From Latrodectus hesperus (taxonomy: Eukaryota > Arthropoda > Arachnida > Araneae > Theridiidae): a stretch of 64,000 bases of DNA. Position numbers and translations under genes: made by a program. Position 1 is the first letter of the stretch; each line of letters opens with the position of its first letter. Positions 11,519 through 23,759 of this stretch are shown one piece after another. The notes under the pieces are model-generated. The model was not told where the DNA came from. It was given only the letters and a program-made list of their open reading frames with translations, and searched no databases. The DNA is taken from NCBI GenBank assembly GCA_037975125.1, contig CM075860.1, positions 22,251,274 through 22,315,273 on the forward strand. The letters are read 5' to 3'.

Positions 11519-14179
11519 TACAAACAGTTGGTACAAAGTACGCAGGGATGGATTCTTAGTTTATAATACCTGTTTGCTTTATAGAAACGTTGTTTTTCAT
11601 TTGTAGTAAGAATGAAGATTTCGTTGGATGCTTTGACAGTCCATGACATGGTGTCATAAGAAAATTTTCTGAAGCTTGATACAAAGCTGACAAGATTTCT
11701 CATAAATCGGTTACTTACTTCATTGTGAAATCTTTTACAATGCGGATTTTTTTATATAACTCTTTTCTCCAATTATTATGTACTTCATATAGCTTTAAAT
11801 ATCCGGAATTAAATATCAATATAAGAAAAGATTATTATTTTTTATGATTTCACTTGCTTTTAGGAATTTCCAAACTAAGGAAAATATACGTTGTTAATTT
11901 AATGAATTTGCTGATCATGTTTACAAAGTTACTTGATATCTCTAACATTTTTATCGTTACAAATTATTTCTGATTATTCACATTAGTATTATCTTTTTAA
12001 GGACGTAACTATTTACTTTTTCCTTTACCTGGATTATGGAAAGAATCTAGTAACGTGATTTAAACAAGCAATTTTTCGTAACAGGTTTAACAAATGTTGA
12101 GCATCCAATCGCTTGTAAATTTATAATGTTCTTTGTGAAAGCTTATATTGCTTGAAACAAATGTTATCAATAATTTTCTAAGCACTTATCTCGATCATCA
12201 AACAGAGGATTTTAGATCTTAGATATAAAGAACTAAATTTTTTCAAATAATGATGAATCATCATTTTTATTAAGGATCAATTAAATATAAAAAAATTAAA
12301 GATTATAAAATCATCCCTGCCGATTTAAACTAACCATAAAATGAATTTTTAGTCTTAGCTTTTTTATTTGCTTTTTTCTATTCTATGACTTTTTTCTTTC
12401 TTTTTTTGTTTTTAATGTCTTCAATTTTTGAAGCAATATCGCTAAATATTTGAAAACTAGTTATTTAGAAAACAGGTATCTTTCATAATTTTGAAACTTT
12501 TACAAACTTAAAAAATTATAATTAAAAAGAATTACTTTAATATTGGTAAAAATCATGAATGAAATCTTTCTTATCGCTGACTGCACTCGTATTTAAATGG
12601 TGAACTTCGCCTTGTTTGCTGCCTCTCGAAGAATTCTATTTGAAGGAAGGGTGCAAATTCATCGACAAGTCGGATTGACGATGCCGTCTCCATACGATGG
12701 GACGTAGATGAAACGTTATCTGACCGCATGGATATTTTAAACCAATAAGAATTGTAATATAAAATGACGTAATCAAGATCCGGAAGGAAAGAAACAACCA
12801 TTTTATGGTTAATAAATAATAACGATCTCTCATTTTCCACAAAGAGCATTTAATAAATGTCCGATGATTATACCATTTATTAACATACTTAGTCGCATTA
12901 TTTTCTAATTAAGAAATTCTGAATATTCTTATTCACAAAATGTAATAGAATACGTTATTGGAAATAGAGTAGATCTTAATAATCTTGAAAATTTAGAATC
13001 TATCTTGAAAATTTAGAAAAAATCAACTTTTTTTTAATTATTTTCTTTAAAAACATTTATTATTGAAACAAAAATACTTAAAAGAGCTCTATTTATTTTC
13101 TTTAAAAAAATAAAAATTTTGCGAATAGGGGACTGTTTTCATAAAATAAATTTGAATAGATGCTTAAAAAGCAGCTTATATTTTGTGTAATACACATTAA
13201 AACTTGTCTATACAAACTCAAGACATTATTCCTTTTAGATAACTAAGGATAACATGTTTACATAATAGACATTATATTAAATATAGTAAAAATTGTTTAT
13301 AGACTTGTTTTATTAAAATAAACTTATTCTGATTTGATGGCTAGAAGGGAATGAGAAATATAAACTTCATATATTTTAAGCAAATATTAAAATAATTAAT
13401 GAACAAAAACGGTACAAGTTGTGAAACATTAACATTTATTTATGAATTAAGAGGGGAAGTTACACACCCATCAATGGCAATTCCCAATAGAGTATGTTTA
13501 AATTGACAAGTTAATTTTTTAAAGAAAAAGTGTTCTGTTTTAATAAAAAAACATTGATAATTCACCAAAAATACAGTTAAGGTGAAAGAAAATATTTTTC
13601 AGCTATAAACTATGTGCGGAGTGTATACGATTCTTTCGACAGAAAAAGGAAGAAATTATTTATATATGCATATCGATTTAATAACTATGAGTGTTGATGT
13701 GGTATATGTAATATTTAATTTATTAAAAAATTAACTAATTATAGATAAAGAAAAAAATTCAGTAAAATTCAACAAAATTTATCATTTCATTTATTATAAA
13801 ACAACAAAAACTTTTCGATTTCGTTCAGAAAAAAATGTTAAAATTCTCATCATTGTTGCTTCTAAGAATTAAAATTATAACTTACATTGAAATAAAAATA
13901 TTAAAATTGATGTGATTTGCAATTAAAATTATTAAATATTTCATTCTATAAGAAAAGTATATTACTCACACACCGATAAAACACTCTCTGGGGATTATTA
14001 TTAAATACATAATATAATCTTAAAATAGTTCACCTCATATAATAAAAACTAAAAAGCTCACAAAACGCCTAGTTTAAATATACTGTTATATTTTTGAAAA
14101 ATGAAACCGTAACTTTATTCCAATGAAATGCATTCTATACTCATTCGTTCTGTCTTTGATCACTTAGATGTTAAGATAA
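11519..14179. other. AT-rich sequence, nothing recognised
   Basis: A 2.6-kb block of A/T-rich DNA. The short open frames at 12571-12849 (minus) show no domain I know. No SINE boxes or terminal repeats seen. Confidence 0.5.
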
Positions 14180-14790
14180 GTACCTGACAGTCGATCCTCG
14201 ATTCAGCACCTTTTCAATTGGCAATCCATCGGCGACAGTACTAGTAGAAGTACTCTACTCTTGTTGAAAAGCCTTTCAGTTCAACATCCAATCCACCTCC
14301 AGTGGGTCCCTTCGCATGTTGATCAGCCTGGGAATGAAATAGACTACGACCTTGCAAAGGCTGCCGCCAGTAATCCTTTGAACCCGGAAGATCGCATGGC
14401 ACTAACACCATCAGAGATCTCTTCCATTACTAAACAACTGATTTCTAAAAATTGGGCTGACCTTCTTGCTCACCCTTGGTACTTTCAAAGACATCCTGGA
14501 GCCGCCACAACATTTAAGGGCTCCAGAGTACATCAAACGACACTGTCTCGACTTTCTACTGGCCACTTGAAGTGTATGATCTTTGAGGACGGTGAAAGAA
14601 AATACCCATCATGCCCCAAGTGCGACAATGCTCCGTTTTGCCCGCAACACATCTTGAAGTGCTTGGGGTTTTCTCGTGAGGAGGCTGTGATAAGTCCACA
14701 TCTGCTTTTGGACTTTTTGGCTGTCTATGATCTCATGGATCTGGTCTAGTTCCACTAGACCAGATGGAGATTAGTCCCACCACCACCACC
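14180..14790 (+). pseudogene. LINE ORF2 C-terminus with RNase H domain
   Basis: An open frame of 190 codons (14180-14749) from the end of a non-LTR retrotransposon polyprotein. DSRSSIQHLFNWQSIGDST (from 14186) holds the RNase H catalytic Asp of the family's S-D-S-R-S motif. IHLQWVPSHVDQPGNE follows; then DYDLAK, where families usually show A-D-x-L-A-K, so a catalytic Asp appears changed to Tyr. Next come SRLSTGHLKCMIFEDG, a zinc knuckle (CPKC...H...C) and a terminal DLMDLV before TAG at 14747-14749. A 12-bp perfect hairpin lies over the stop. Everything upstream (endonuclease, reverse transcriptase) is missing: 5'-truncated. It is the best preserved frame of the window. Confidence 0.85.
14739..14765 (+). 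other. LINE 3' hairpin over the stop codon
   Basis: Perfect 12-bp arms atctggtctagt (14739-14750) and actagaccagat (14754-14765) with a 3-nt loop. The stop TAG lies in the left arm. Homologous to the hairpin at 5061-5088. Confidence 0.75.
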
Positions 14791-16302
14791 CAGATAAGCA
14801 CCTGATAAATAGCGAAGGGGCCATCCATTTGTACATGTGTACCTAGTTTTATGGGAAAATTGAGATTTCAAAAAATTATATATATTATTTACTATTACTC
14901 ACAAATTTACTATTTAATTAATTTTATTGAAAAACATTTTTTTCGACCCACTGACTGCTTAATGAGAAGAATGATCCTTTAATTATTTAACGAATAAATC
15001 AGACGAAATCAATAGTATGCATGTGAACTGCTATAACATTTCCCTTAGCCTACGAGGTTATTAAATGTTCAAGTCTTATCCATGTTTCAATGCTGTTCCA
15101 TCTTGCATCTTATTGAGATGTAAATACTAGGGTTGCCAAAATAGAATGTTCTGCATAATTCTTATAGGTATTCATGTCCATAACGTAATAAAATTCAGGT
15201 TGCCAACTGCATAAAAAAATCACCGAACTCAGAATTTGACATTCTGGATTATACGGCATCTGTGACAAATATGTGTTTTCTTGTAAAGAAAATTACAGGT
15301 GAACTCGTAGAAAAGTCAAAGAGAATCCGCCGGCATTTACCTATTTTCTCTAAATTTTGCTGGTTTATTACAATTGAAAATTTTGAAAGTGAATAAGAAT
15401 CACTGTTTTGCTCCCCTTCTTGAAGCGATCAGTGTTCCTGAATGGTGTGATTAAAAAAACAATGCAAGAGTTAAATAGAATAAAAATCAGCTTTATTGTT
15501 AAAGATTTATACAATCGTGATAATTAGAATTCCCATGTAAAATGCTTTAGTTTGGCCAATGGGCAACATGCTGACCAAGGTTTCATTTCATTCCGGGCAA
15601 TAGTTATCAGTTCATTATGGTCAAAACCCTGTTGATAAGCTGAATAAATTTATGTAGATGGTTATTTTATTACAAGTGGATTCCATAAAACTGTAGGAAA
15701 AACATCTCCCCTGGTATATTGAAAAAAGGTATTTTTTTTACAGAAATAAAATTTTCAAGAAAAGTTAGATGGAAAAATGTAAGAATAAAGAGGTCTCGTT
15801 TTCTATTTCGAAATACGTTAGTTTCAAAATCCGTAGAAGGACTCTTAAAAACTTTGTTAAAAAGATTGCAGTAACACGAGAGAAAATTTTTTTCTCCCGT
15901 TTAATTATTTGAGGAGAAATAAACGCATTTTAAAAACATCTTCCTCAGCAAACTTTACAAATCTTTAAGATACTTTAAATTAAAAAAAAAACTTATTGTT
16001 AAATATCATGAGAAGAACTGTACTCTGTTCGCATTATTTAATTAGTTGGCACATGTGAACCCTTTTTAATGAATGTTATTAACAAGATTTAAAAAAAAAA
16101 AATTAGCAAGTTTTATATAAAGAATACATTAGTATATAAAAATTCATAAGAAAACTTCATAATTCTTAATTATTTGGCAAATATTTATGCATTTAAATAA
16201 ATATTTTTCACATGAAACTTAAAAAAAATTGATGTAAAATTTATTTGTTTTATGTGAATATGTTTGGTCATAAAAATATGATCCAACTATATTTTATGAT
16301 AA
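14791..16302. other. AT-rich sequence, nothing recognised
   Basis: No gene or repeat family recognised. Confidence 0.5.
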
Positions 16303-16539
16303 AAGACTTTTTTCTGTGCAAAATTCGGGTGCAATAAAACTGCAGATAACCTTGAAATGAGATACGATCTGAAGCAATTTACAAAAGTATCATTTTGCGT
16401 AGAGATAAAATGTGGTAATGGATTGTGCAGTGATAATATGATCCAGAAATATCAACACGATTTTAAGGACCGTGTCTATTGCAGTGAGTTTGAATTCTGC
16501 CTCAACGTTATAATGAATGCCACTGAAAAGATACAATAA
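16303..16539 (+). CDS. Unassigned Cys-rich open frame, possible exon
   Basis: A 78-codon open frame with seven Cys: pairs in FFCAKFGC, then SFCVEIKCGNGLC, then VYCSEFEFC. An ATG lies at 16357, but the frame is open upstream from 16303, and an acceptor-like ctgcag ends at 16345. It ends in TAA at 16537-16539. Base composition is less AT-biased than the flanks, and amino acid use looks protein-like rather than random, unlike neighbouring frames full of Ile/Phe/Asn/Lys. I do not recognise a family and assign no function. No signal peptide is visible in the frame. It may be a terminal exon of a gene whose other exons lie elsewhere, a pseudogene, or chance. Confidence 0.22.
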   Translation, partial: KTFFCAKFGCNKTADNLEMRYDLKQFTKVSFCVEIKCGNGLCSDNMIQKYQHDFKDRVYCSEFEFCLNVIMNATEKIQ

Positions 16540-17735
16540 ACACTTTTTATTGCTTTCTTTCTCACACAAAGAGGAGAAAATTACAAACAAAATAAATGCA
16601 CGAACATGGAAGATTCTAGTCGTAGAAGGGAATTTTTTTATCCAACAGAGATACCCTTATTTCTAGATTGAAAACGTTAGTAATGGTTTTTTGTCATTTG
16701 ATGATTGACAAAATGAAACCAGATGAAACTGCTCTATTGCCCAACCATCACATGAATATGGATGGCAATATGGTAATTTCTTGCAATAAAATATAGTTAG
16801 TTTTACATTGCCTTAGCGAAATCAAGTTAGGAATAGTTATGGGTGTTTTGATTTTATGTAAAAGTAAAATATCGTTGCATATTTTTATGGAGAAGAAAAA
16901 GTTTGAAACAAAAATGAGATCATATATATGTGTTATACTAAATTTATGCATAGCAAATTATAAATGAACTGCAATCATGTAATAGCAATTTTTATTGTGT
17001 TTGGTAAAGATCCAGAAAAATTAGATTTTCTGAAAAAGTTGTTTACCCATGTAAAATTAGGTTAAAAACAAAATACAAAATTTTGTGATGCATTTTTATG
17101 CATGTGTGTGGTATGAAGGAATTTTTATCTGTGATGATGTATGTGTGAAATATTTGGAACTTTCGTTTTGTGTATTAAAATGACAAGGATCATACTATTT
17201 CTTCATTTAGCATGCATACGATTTTCATTTTATACATTCGATGCACGCTATTACGGAATGTTTCTTAGTTCTTCTATAATATACGTATAAAATTACTTTT
17301 ACACCATTTTTAACCTACATAATCTTCAAGGAACGCAGTTGCTTGGTGGAGAAAAGTGCTCACCAGTTCGATACTTGGCTCATATACAAGTCATCAAACT
17401 AAGTCGATTTGTACTCGTTAAAGATTATCTAAGAATGGTTTGGAATTCATATAGGAAGACACTTCATGTGTCAAGATTGTTACTTGGCCATGCTTTTGTT
17501 TCATATTAAGCGATAACTGTAGGAGTACAGTTGCAGTTGTTGGCATAAATAACCTCTCACGTGTCGAGATCATCACATGATCATGATTTGAATCAATATC
17601 GATGATATTTAGTTAGTCGTGATTCGGGTTAATGTCGATGATGATTTAGGGTCGGGAGAGTTTATTGGTGCCGCGTGACTGAAAAATGCTGGTCGAAATA
17701 AGCATTAACAACTTTATTTAAAATTAATTTAAGAT
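16540..17735. other. AT-rich sequence, nothing firmly recognised
   Basis: The 17330-17700 part is less AT-rich and contains gttcgatacttgg, a weak B-box-like word, but no convincing A box or repeat partner in the window. Confidence 0.45.
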
Positions 17736-17748
17736 TCACTTTTATGTG

Positions 17749-17934
17749 GTTTGTTTGGTTTGGTTTGTTTGTCGCTCAACGGTCATTCTTTGCACACGAG
17801 AGCTAATTAGACCGGGACTTACGGCTTAAAGTGGATTCCGAACCACTACAAACATCCATGCCCAAGGTGGGATTCGAACCCACGAACTGTTGAACCGAAG
17901 GCAAGAGCGCTAACCATTCGGCTGCCAGCTCGGC
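17749..17934 (-). repeat. SINE family A, full-length
   Basis: A full 186-bp copy. The minus strand begins with a tRNA-like head, gccgagctggcagccgaatg (A box), then gttcgaatcccacc (B box), and ends in a (TTTG)-type tail. It is bounded by a perfect 13-bp duplication tcacttttatgtg at 17736-17748 and 17935-17947, which makes it one of the younger insertions here. Confidence 0.95.
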
Positions 17935-17947
17935 TCACTTTTATGTG

Positions 17948-18804
17948 AAGAACTTTATAAATTAAAATTGTGATAAAATCATTTCTTGTATCATCAATGA
18001 ATTTCAGATATTTTGAGTAAGAGATCTATGTGCAATTTTTTAAGAGATCTTTGTCATACAAGAAAATAGAAATTATTAGAATGCCCAGATATACAAGAGC
18101 CCCTCAGCTAACTGATGTTTTAATTATATTTTCAGCATTTTTTAAAAAGCAGCTTTATTATTTATCAAGAAGAAATTATTCCACCACCCCCTAAGCAGTT
18201 AGTTTTTCTAAGATTAAAATAAAAGAAATGAAGAGTCTCTCTTTATAAAACAATATAGATAGAATTAAATTTTAAAACTTTGCATGATATTTGTGAGAGT
18301 TGATCGTGTATTCAAAAATATATGACATGTTTACACTTTTTTTTATTTTATGACTTAAAAAGAAAAGAAACTAACATCATCAAATTCTTCAGATGACTTC
18401 TCCTTAAAACAGTTTTATAGTACATAAACTGAATTATTTTGATCAATACCAAATATATATTATTTGACCATGATTTTTAAGCATACTAGCGGGATATTAA
18501 CAGTAGCATTCGGAATTCTAGTAGAAAAAAATGTGGGCAACTATCGGCGAAAGCTCCTATTTAAAAATAATAAAATTTACTATTTTTTTAATATTTATTC
18601 TTTACTTACTTCATTTCAAATTAGCGTTTCACATCAGAAATGAAAGTTTACGAATTCATCCGCTGCAAACCTTGAAAACAGCCATTAGTTGCAAAGTTGT
18701 TAAATTTTTAAGTTAGAACTTTTTTCTACATTCCAATGCATTTTCGTTCGGTAAAACGTGAGGAATGTTAGAACCACATTCCTTATATTGGAAAAAAGGT
18801 TAAT
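17948..18804. other. AT-rich sequence, nothing recognised
   Basis: No gene or repeat family recognised. Confidence 0.5.
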
Positions 18805-18815
18805 TCAGTTTTCTT

Positions 18816-19483
18816 GTAATGTAAGGTACAACTTGGACAAGCCAAGCTTGCTCGGCCGTTGGTTATGCAAATTTAAGTCAGTAGGGTGCGTCTTTCATTT
18901 TAACAAAAGTAACACGAAGGTGAAAGTACGACTTTGCTCAAAACTCCTCCTATAGATGGTACCACCAGAGGATCCATTCCGGCAATTTTAACATTGATCT
19001 GGAGGGGAAGGACAATTACTACAGACCACATTGCTCCCGTAGTAACTGCTAAACAACCGACCACGGAATTTTCGATTATACTTTCATTCAAAAGATTTAA
19101 CGAGCTAATATATCACATGTACTTGATAAGTCGCCGCCTACCTTGTGCCTGACTGCGGATAGGGAGGTCCTGGGTTCGAATCCCAGTTCTGGCATGGATG
19201 TACTTTCTCCCTATCCTGTCTTCGTCCTTTCCTTGTATGAATGTGGAGTGATTGGTTGCCTACCCTAATAATCGGGTCCCTATGGCATGTGTGTACTAAG
19301 GAAGTCGGACTCCACACCAAAATAGGGTTCAGTTGGAAAAGTGGAGCAGCGCACCCCATATTGCCAGCCTAGCTGGCACAAGACAACAACAACAACTCGA
19401 TAAGTCTTTGGCAAAATTAGGAATTGAACTCCGCTTTTCCAGACGGAAGGCTGATGACCTAATCACTAGGTTACCACGGCCCC
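18816..19483 (-). repeat. SINE family C, interrupted by SINE B
   Basis: The tail is at the left (acttggacaagccaagc from 18831) and the tRNA-like head at the right (cactaggttaccacggccc to 19483). It is flanked by a perfect 11-bp duplication tcagttttctt at 18805-18815 and 19484-19494. A complete SINE B (19133-19394) is inserted near the head. Removing it restores a C copy of about 390 bp. Confidence 0.93.
19133..19394 (+). repeat. SINE family B inside SINE C
   Basis: tRNA-like head with B box gggttcgaatcccag, then the gcatggatgtactttctc block, ggcatgtgtgtactaaggaag, gttcagttggaaaagtggag, the hairpin tgccagcctagctggca and an (AAC)n tail. Flanked by acttgataagtc (19121-19132) and actcgataagtc (19395-19406), a 12-bp duplication with one mismatch. 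Confidence 0.95.
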
Positions 19484-19494
19484 TCAGTTTTCTT

Positions 19495-21587
19495 ATATTT
19501 ACCACATACAATGCATATTTTTTATTTTCTTCAACAGGTGGCATTGATTACGATTTTTAAAAATGTTACAGAACATAACACCGATGCTTTTAAATGTTCT
19601 GAATTATTGGGGATCTTACTGTTTATAATTTTAAAAGAAAATGGGTGTTAAGGACAACTGACGGGAATTGAATTGTTGTGAACACAATCATGAGTCTTAT
19701 TTGCGATTTTTTCGTGCGGCTTATGAAACTTTCAATTAACTTGGAACATAATTGATGAAAGGATTAATAATAATGAGATAATATATAAAAAGAGATATTA
19801 ATATCTATATAAATACACACATGTTTCTTTTAAATGCAGGAAATCCTTAACTTGTCATACGAATGACAACAAAGTCCCTTCTATTATTTTACTGACGGTA
19901 TTTTGACTCAGGATGTTCAATTGAAACAATATATCTTTCCTTTTGATGTAATCTATCCTAAGAACCTAAAACACTTTATATTTTAGAAACTTGTCTGGAT
20001 TTAATTCTATTGATAAACAACCATATTTACCAAAGGAGTTTGAAATTTTCCTTATCATTCTGGATCAACAAAAAAATTTTTCTTCCAATAATTAATATTA
20101 GGTAATGTAATAGGCTCAAAAATAGTCAAACTTCATGAAATTGTATTATTTTTCTTAATATTATTTTCGTTAATGAAATTGTCTTTTAAATGTACGAATT
20201 AAAACTGCCCTTGATTTAAGTTTTTTACTATTAATCACGCGTTTATTTTAAAACTAGTTTTTGCAAACTTTATTTTCAATATTCACATGTTATAATGCTT
20301 ATTATACTTTTCATAGGGAAGATGTTATTACCTAAACTTCATTGTCTTATTTTAAATGTACATTGCATGTATACATAATTTTTACATACAATTCACACTC
20401 TGCAGTAGGAAGAAAAATTCTGTCGAGTGAGAGACGAATGAAAATAAATGGTTTTCTTTTCTACATGTACATTTTTAAAAATAATCTATTAAATTTTTCA
20501 GGTTTTCTCTACTTTGCGATTCATATATACTACCTATTGTCTATAAACGTGCCTCTCAGAATGGAGGAATTAGTAAATATTTAATAACTAATCTTCTTAT
20601 ATTTAATAGTTTTAAGTTCTGCTATATAATAATCAGAACTTTAAAAATATTTTCCGTTGTTTTCAAAGTGTTAATCAAGATCAAAGAAAACGGAACTGTA
20701 AGAGAACATACATTTTGATCATTAAAAGAATATCTCTTCAAAACTTTTCTATTACAATAGCTTTAATCAATAAATCGATTACTGATTGAATGTTTGAAAG
20801 AGAGATAATTACCCTAGCAAATTGGAACTTAGAATACAAGATTCTATACGTAGGACACCAGTTAATTAAGGAAATTTAGCAGATTTAAATCGATAAACCA
20901 ATTTATCTACCTCTCTGTGGTGTCTCAATTCTTGTGATAATAACTGAAATACATTTTCACTTACCTTTCTAATATGCATTCAATGCATTAATTGGTGTTG
21001 GAGACTGAGAATTAAATGCATTTCGCAGGTGAACCTAGAAAGTATTACATTCTATCCTTCTAGATTGGAAATAACTTATTCAATCCCTCGGAATTAAAGA
21101 TGTGTCGCATGGCTGCATTTTTAAAGGTGAGCACTGCAGTAATTTACGTGCTCCCGATTTTCATATTATGCTTAAAATAAGGAACATCACCGCTCGTGAC
21201 TACGTAGTACCTGATATTTCTGCATTCATTATGAAATTAGCTCAAAGCAGTTGATTATATTAAATTTATTATGAACCTGCATTTTCAAAGTCAAATTTCT
21301 AATTCAACGAAAATATATTAATGGTGAAATCTTACCAATTCATGCTTTGTTCACAGACTCAAAATTTTGTCAGAAGACAGCACATACATTTTTAATCAAC
21401 CTAAATTCAATCTCGTAGTTTTGATTAATTTTTGGAAATAGGAATAATTCTTTATTTCGCTATCACAATCCTTAAGAGAACCCTTTGGAAAATTCATTTA
21501 TACAAATATTTATTGTGTTTCAGGAAAAAAGCTAAACATCTCAACTCTTTTTATTCACACTGAATCGATGCTTTACATACGATGATT
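19495..21587. other. AT-rich sequence, nothing recognised
   Basis: No gene or repeat family recognised across 2 kb. Only short AT-biased frames. Confidence 0.5.
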
Positions 21588-21599
21588 ACTTTTTTATAT

Positions 21600-21878
21600 A
21601 GCCGCCCATTTTGTCTAGTGGTGAACGTACCTGACTGCAGACAAAGAGATCCTGGGTTCAAATTTCGGTTTGGGCATGGATGTACTTTCTCTCTTTATCT
21701 ATCCTGTCTTTGTACTTTCCTTGTAGGAATGGGTTGTGAATAGTTGCCTACCCTATAAACGGGTCCCTATGGCATGTGTGTACTGAGGAAGTCGGACTCC
21801 ACACCAAAATAGGGTTCAGTTGGAAAAGTGGAGCAGCGCATCCCATGTTGTCAGCTTAGCTGGCACACAACAACAACA
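21600..21878 (+). repeat. SINE family B, full-length
   Basis: Head gccgcccattttgtctagtgg, diverged B box gggttcaaatttc, the shared body, the terminal hairpin (tgtcagc...gctggca, one G-U pair) and an (AAC)n tail. It is flanked by acttttttatat (21588-21599) and actttttaatat (21879-21890), a 12-bp duplication with one mismatch. Confidence 0.93.
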
Positions 21879-22124
21879 ACTTTTTAATATTTCTTTTATG
21901 ATTAAGCGAGAGGTGCAAACGACCTAAAACTTATGTTACGCAACCAAGTAGAGCTCAACAATTGAGCTGTGGCCCCTACTCAAACACAAGGAAGGCAATG
22001 TTTTTTTTAAAAAATATCCTATATTGAAATGGAGTTCAGCTACATACTTTAAAAAATTGTTCCATACAATGAAACGGAGCAAACAAAACTTCTACCTTCA
22101 GTGGTTCAGTCTTCTCAAACAACA

Positions 22125-22310
22125 AAAGCTGCCCTTTTACTCCATCCATGACGACTTCACTCTGACAAGCGATTCCTGATCACATTGTGGATAATCTGGG
22201 GCTTTCCAGACTAGATCTATACAGAAACCCAATCATGATTTTGGATTTTTTGAGAGTGAATAAATTCATAGACTTGATTTAGTTCTGCTGAGCACAGGAG
22301 ATATATAAGT
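22125..22310 (+). pseudogene. LINE C-terminal fragment
   Basis: The frame from about 22178 reads PDHIVDNLGLSRLDLY, then MILDFLRVNKFIDLI and a TAG stop near 22281. This is the same C-terminal ending as the LINE copies at 5.0 and 14.7 kb (LDFL...LMDLV). An (AAC)n tail follows at about 22310-22326. The CxxC part upstream is broken by stops (near HDDFTLTSDS). The right arm of the stop-codon hairpin has diverged in this copy. Confidence 0.65.
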
Positions 22311-22420
22311 AACAACAACAAACAATAATCCTGTTTAATTATATCACTGATAGGAATATATAATAAATTAACTTTAATAAATGGTACATTTTATTTCTAA
22401 TTTTAAAATAAATCTGCAAA

Positions 22421-23397
22421 TTACATTTTATAGTTTTTCAATAAATTAAATGTGATTAAATTGAAGTGTATTCGATTTGTGTTGCAGGTGTTTTGAGCAA
22501 AATTAAATAACTGTTTATTATCATTAAAAAAGATAGAAAATGTTAACTTTCTGGCTAGTTCTTGCGGTTTCAACCAATGATTTACTTGGCGTATGGCGAT
22601 GTACTGAGCTACTTCTCCATCTATTGCTTGGAACAATTTATCGGAAATGATTAATTCTTTAAATGCTTCACAAAATCAGTTACTTCTCTTGATTTACAAT
22701 AATAGTCCCATGTTGATGTTAATCACGAGGCAAATTGAATATGTGATTCCCTAGAGTAACGTTTCGCTTTTTTAAAATTTTCTAGGCATGCTTGAGGAGT
22801 AGGTTGATATTCTTTTAAAATTAAAGTTTTTACCTTTTCATAATCCTTCAAATCGTCTTCTTTAATGTAAACCAGAACGTTTGCCACTTTCTCTCCGATT
22901 CATTTCAATAATATTTCTGCTTTGAATTCTTCAGGAACATTCTTGTGCTTAAATGCTCTTTCTATGGAATCAAAAAATATATTCCAATATTCTCCTCTTT
23001 TCGGTACAGGTATCGTCAGCGTTTCTACTTTCTTGATCAGCTTGTTGAGTGGAATTTCGAATTCGCTTCCGGTGTTTGAAATTCAAAATGGCGTCGGACT
23101 ACTACTAGCTATGTTCTGCGTCGCTCGGATTGTTGCTAATTCTAATTCGTGTTCCCTTAATCTTTCTTCTTCAGCTTGTGTTCGTCCGAACTCTTCTTTT
23201 GTTTTCCTATTCTCAATTGTAAAAATCAAAATTTCTTTTACGAAGTCAGCATCTTTGGCATATTCTTTACTATTCAGCAGTTTGTGTTTCAGTTCGGCTA
23301 ATTTCAAATAAAAAAAAGCTGCTTCACCGATTTCCAGCAAGACTGTTATCAAGTATTCCTGCTTCACGTTTTTGCTCATATCTTTAACTTTTCTCAC
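22421..23397 (-). pseudogene. LTR-retrotransposon Gag-like protein, decayed
   Basis: Read from right to left. 23397-23083 is an open frame with a Leu-rich helix, ELKHKLLNSKEYAKDADFVKE, then a Glu/Arg-rich coiled-coil-like stretch. After a frame break, the minus strand continues with GEYWNIFFDSIERAFKHKN and VLVYIKEDDLKDYEKVKTLI. It then has KEYQPTPQACLENFKKAKR. The last open part (22636-22421) is FQAIDGEVAQYIAIRQVNHW. I recall this arrangement from Gag-type regions of arachnid retroelements (Ty3/Gypsy-like or a related group). At least one stop and two frameshifts kill it. No protease or reverse transcriptase follows on the left, so it is truncated. The class is inference. Confidence 0.65.
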
Positions 23398-23479
23398 TTT
23401 AGAATTCCGTTGACAGTTTTATTCTTTCTTCGAATTATTCAAGGTAAGCCATTTCGTTTTTCTCAGCTCTGGTTCTTGA

Positions 23480-23755
23480 AAGTGAGCGTGTTGTGATGTG
23501 TGGAATGGCCGAGAAAATTAAAGATCACCATTTCCTACACGAAACATTAATTTATTTACAAGAAAACAAACATATCGAAAAAAAAACACAAAACTAATTC
23601 GGAGCCTCTGCTTGTACCAGAATATTGCGACCTCTCGCGGACCTCGCTCCACCGATACTGTTATAAAATATGGCAATCTCTCTCGCAAGAGATCAAACCA
23701 CGCCAAGTGCTGTTTGTTGATCGCCAAACAGTCGCCAGATACTACACCCATGATA
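23480..23755 (-). other. Possible LTR upstream of the Gag-like frame
   Basis: A GC-richer block sits immediately upstream (minus sense) of the Gag-like start. On the minus strand it contains aataaattaatg, a possible polyadenylation signal, and its ends can be read as TG...CA. No second copy and no convincing tRNA primer site was found, so this is only a suggestion. Confidence 0.25.
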
Positions 23756-23759
23756 TCTC

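Noticed and set aside
17336..17400. tRNA-like head (ttggtggagaaaagtgctc, gttcgatacttgg)
   Set aside because: A-to-B spacing is too short and there is no repeat partner or target duplication.
19133..19215. tRNA gene candidate (A/B boxes, GGTTCGAATCC)
   Set aside because: The SINE heads keep pol III boxes but continue into a shared non-tRNA body with tails and target duplications, and a full cloverleaf is not maintained.
19138..19359. Minus-strand frame MGCAAPLFQLNPILVW, seen again at 37105-37323
   Set aside because: It is the reverse translation of SINE B. The similarity between the two frames reflects the repeat, not a protein.
22922..23311. 129-codon plus frame, hydrophobic and Ser-rich
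   Set aside because: It is antisense to the Gag-like coding sequence on the minus strand.
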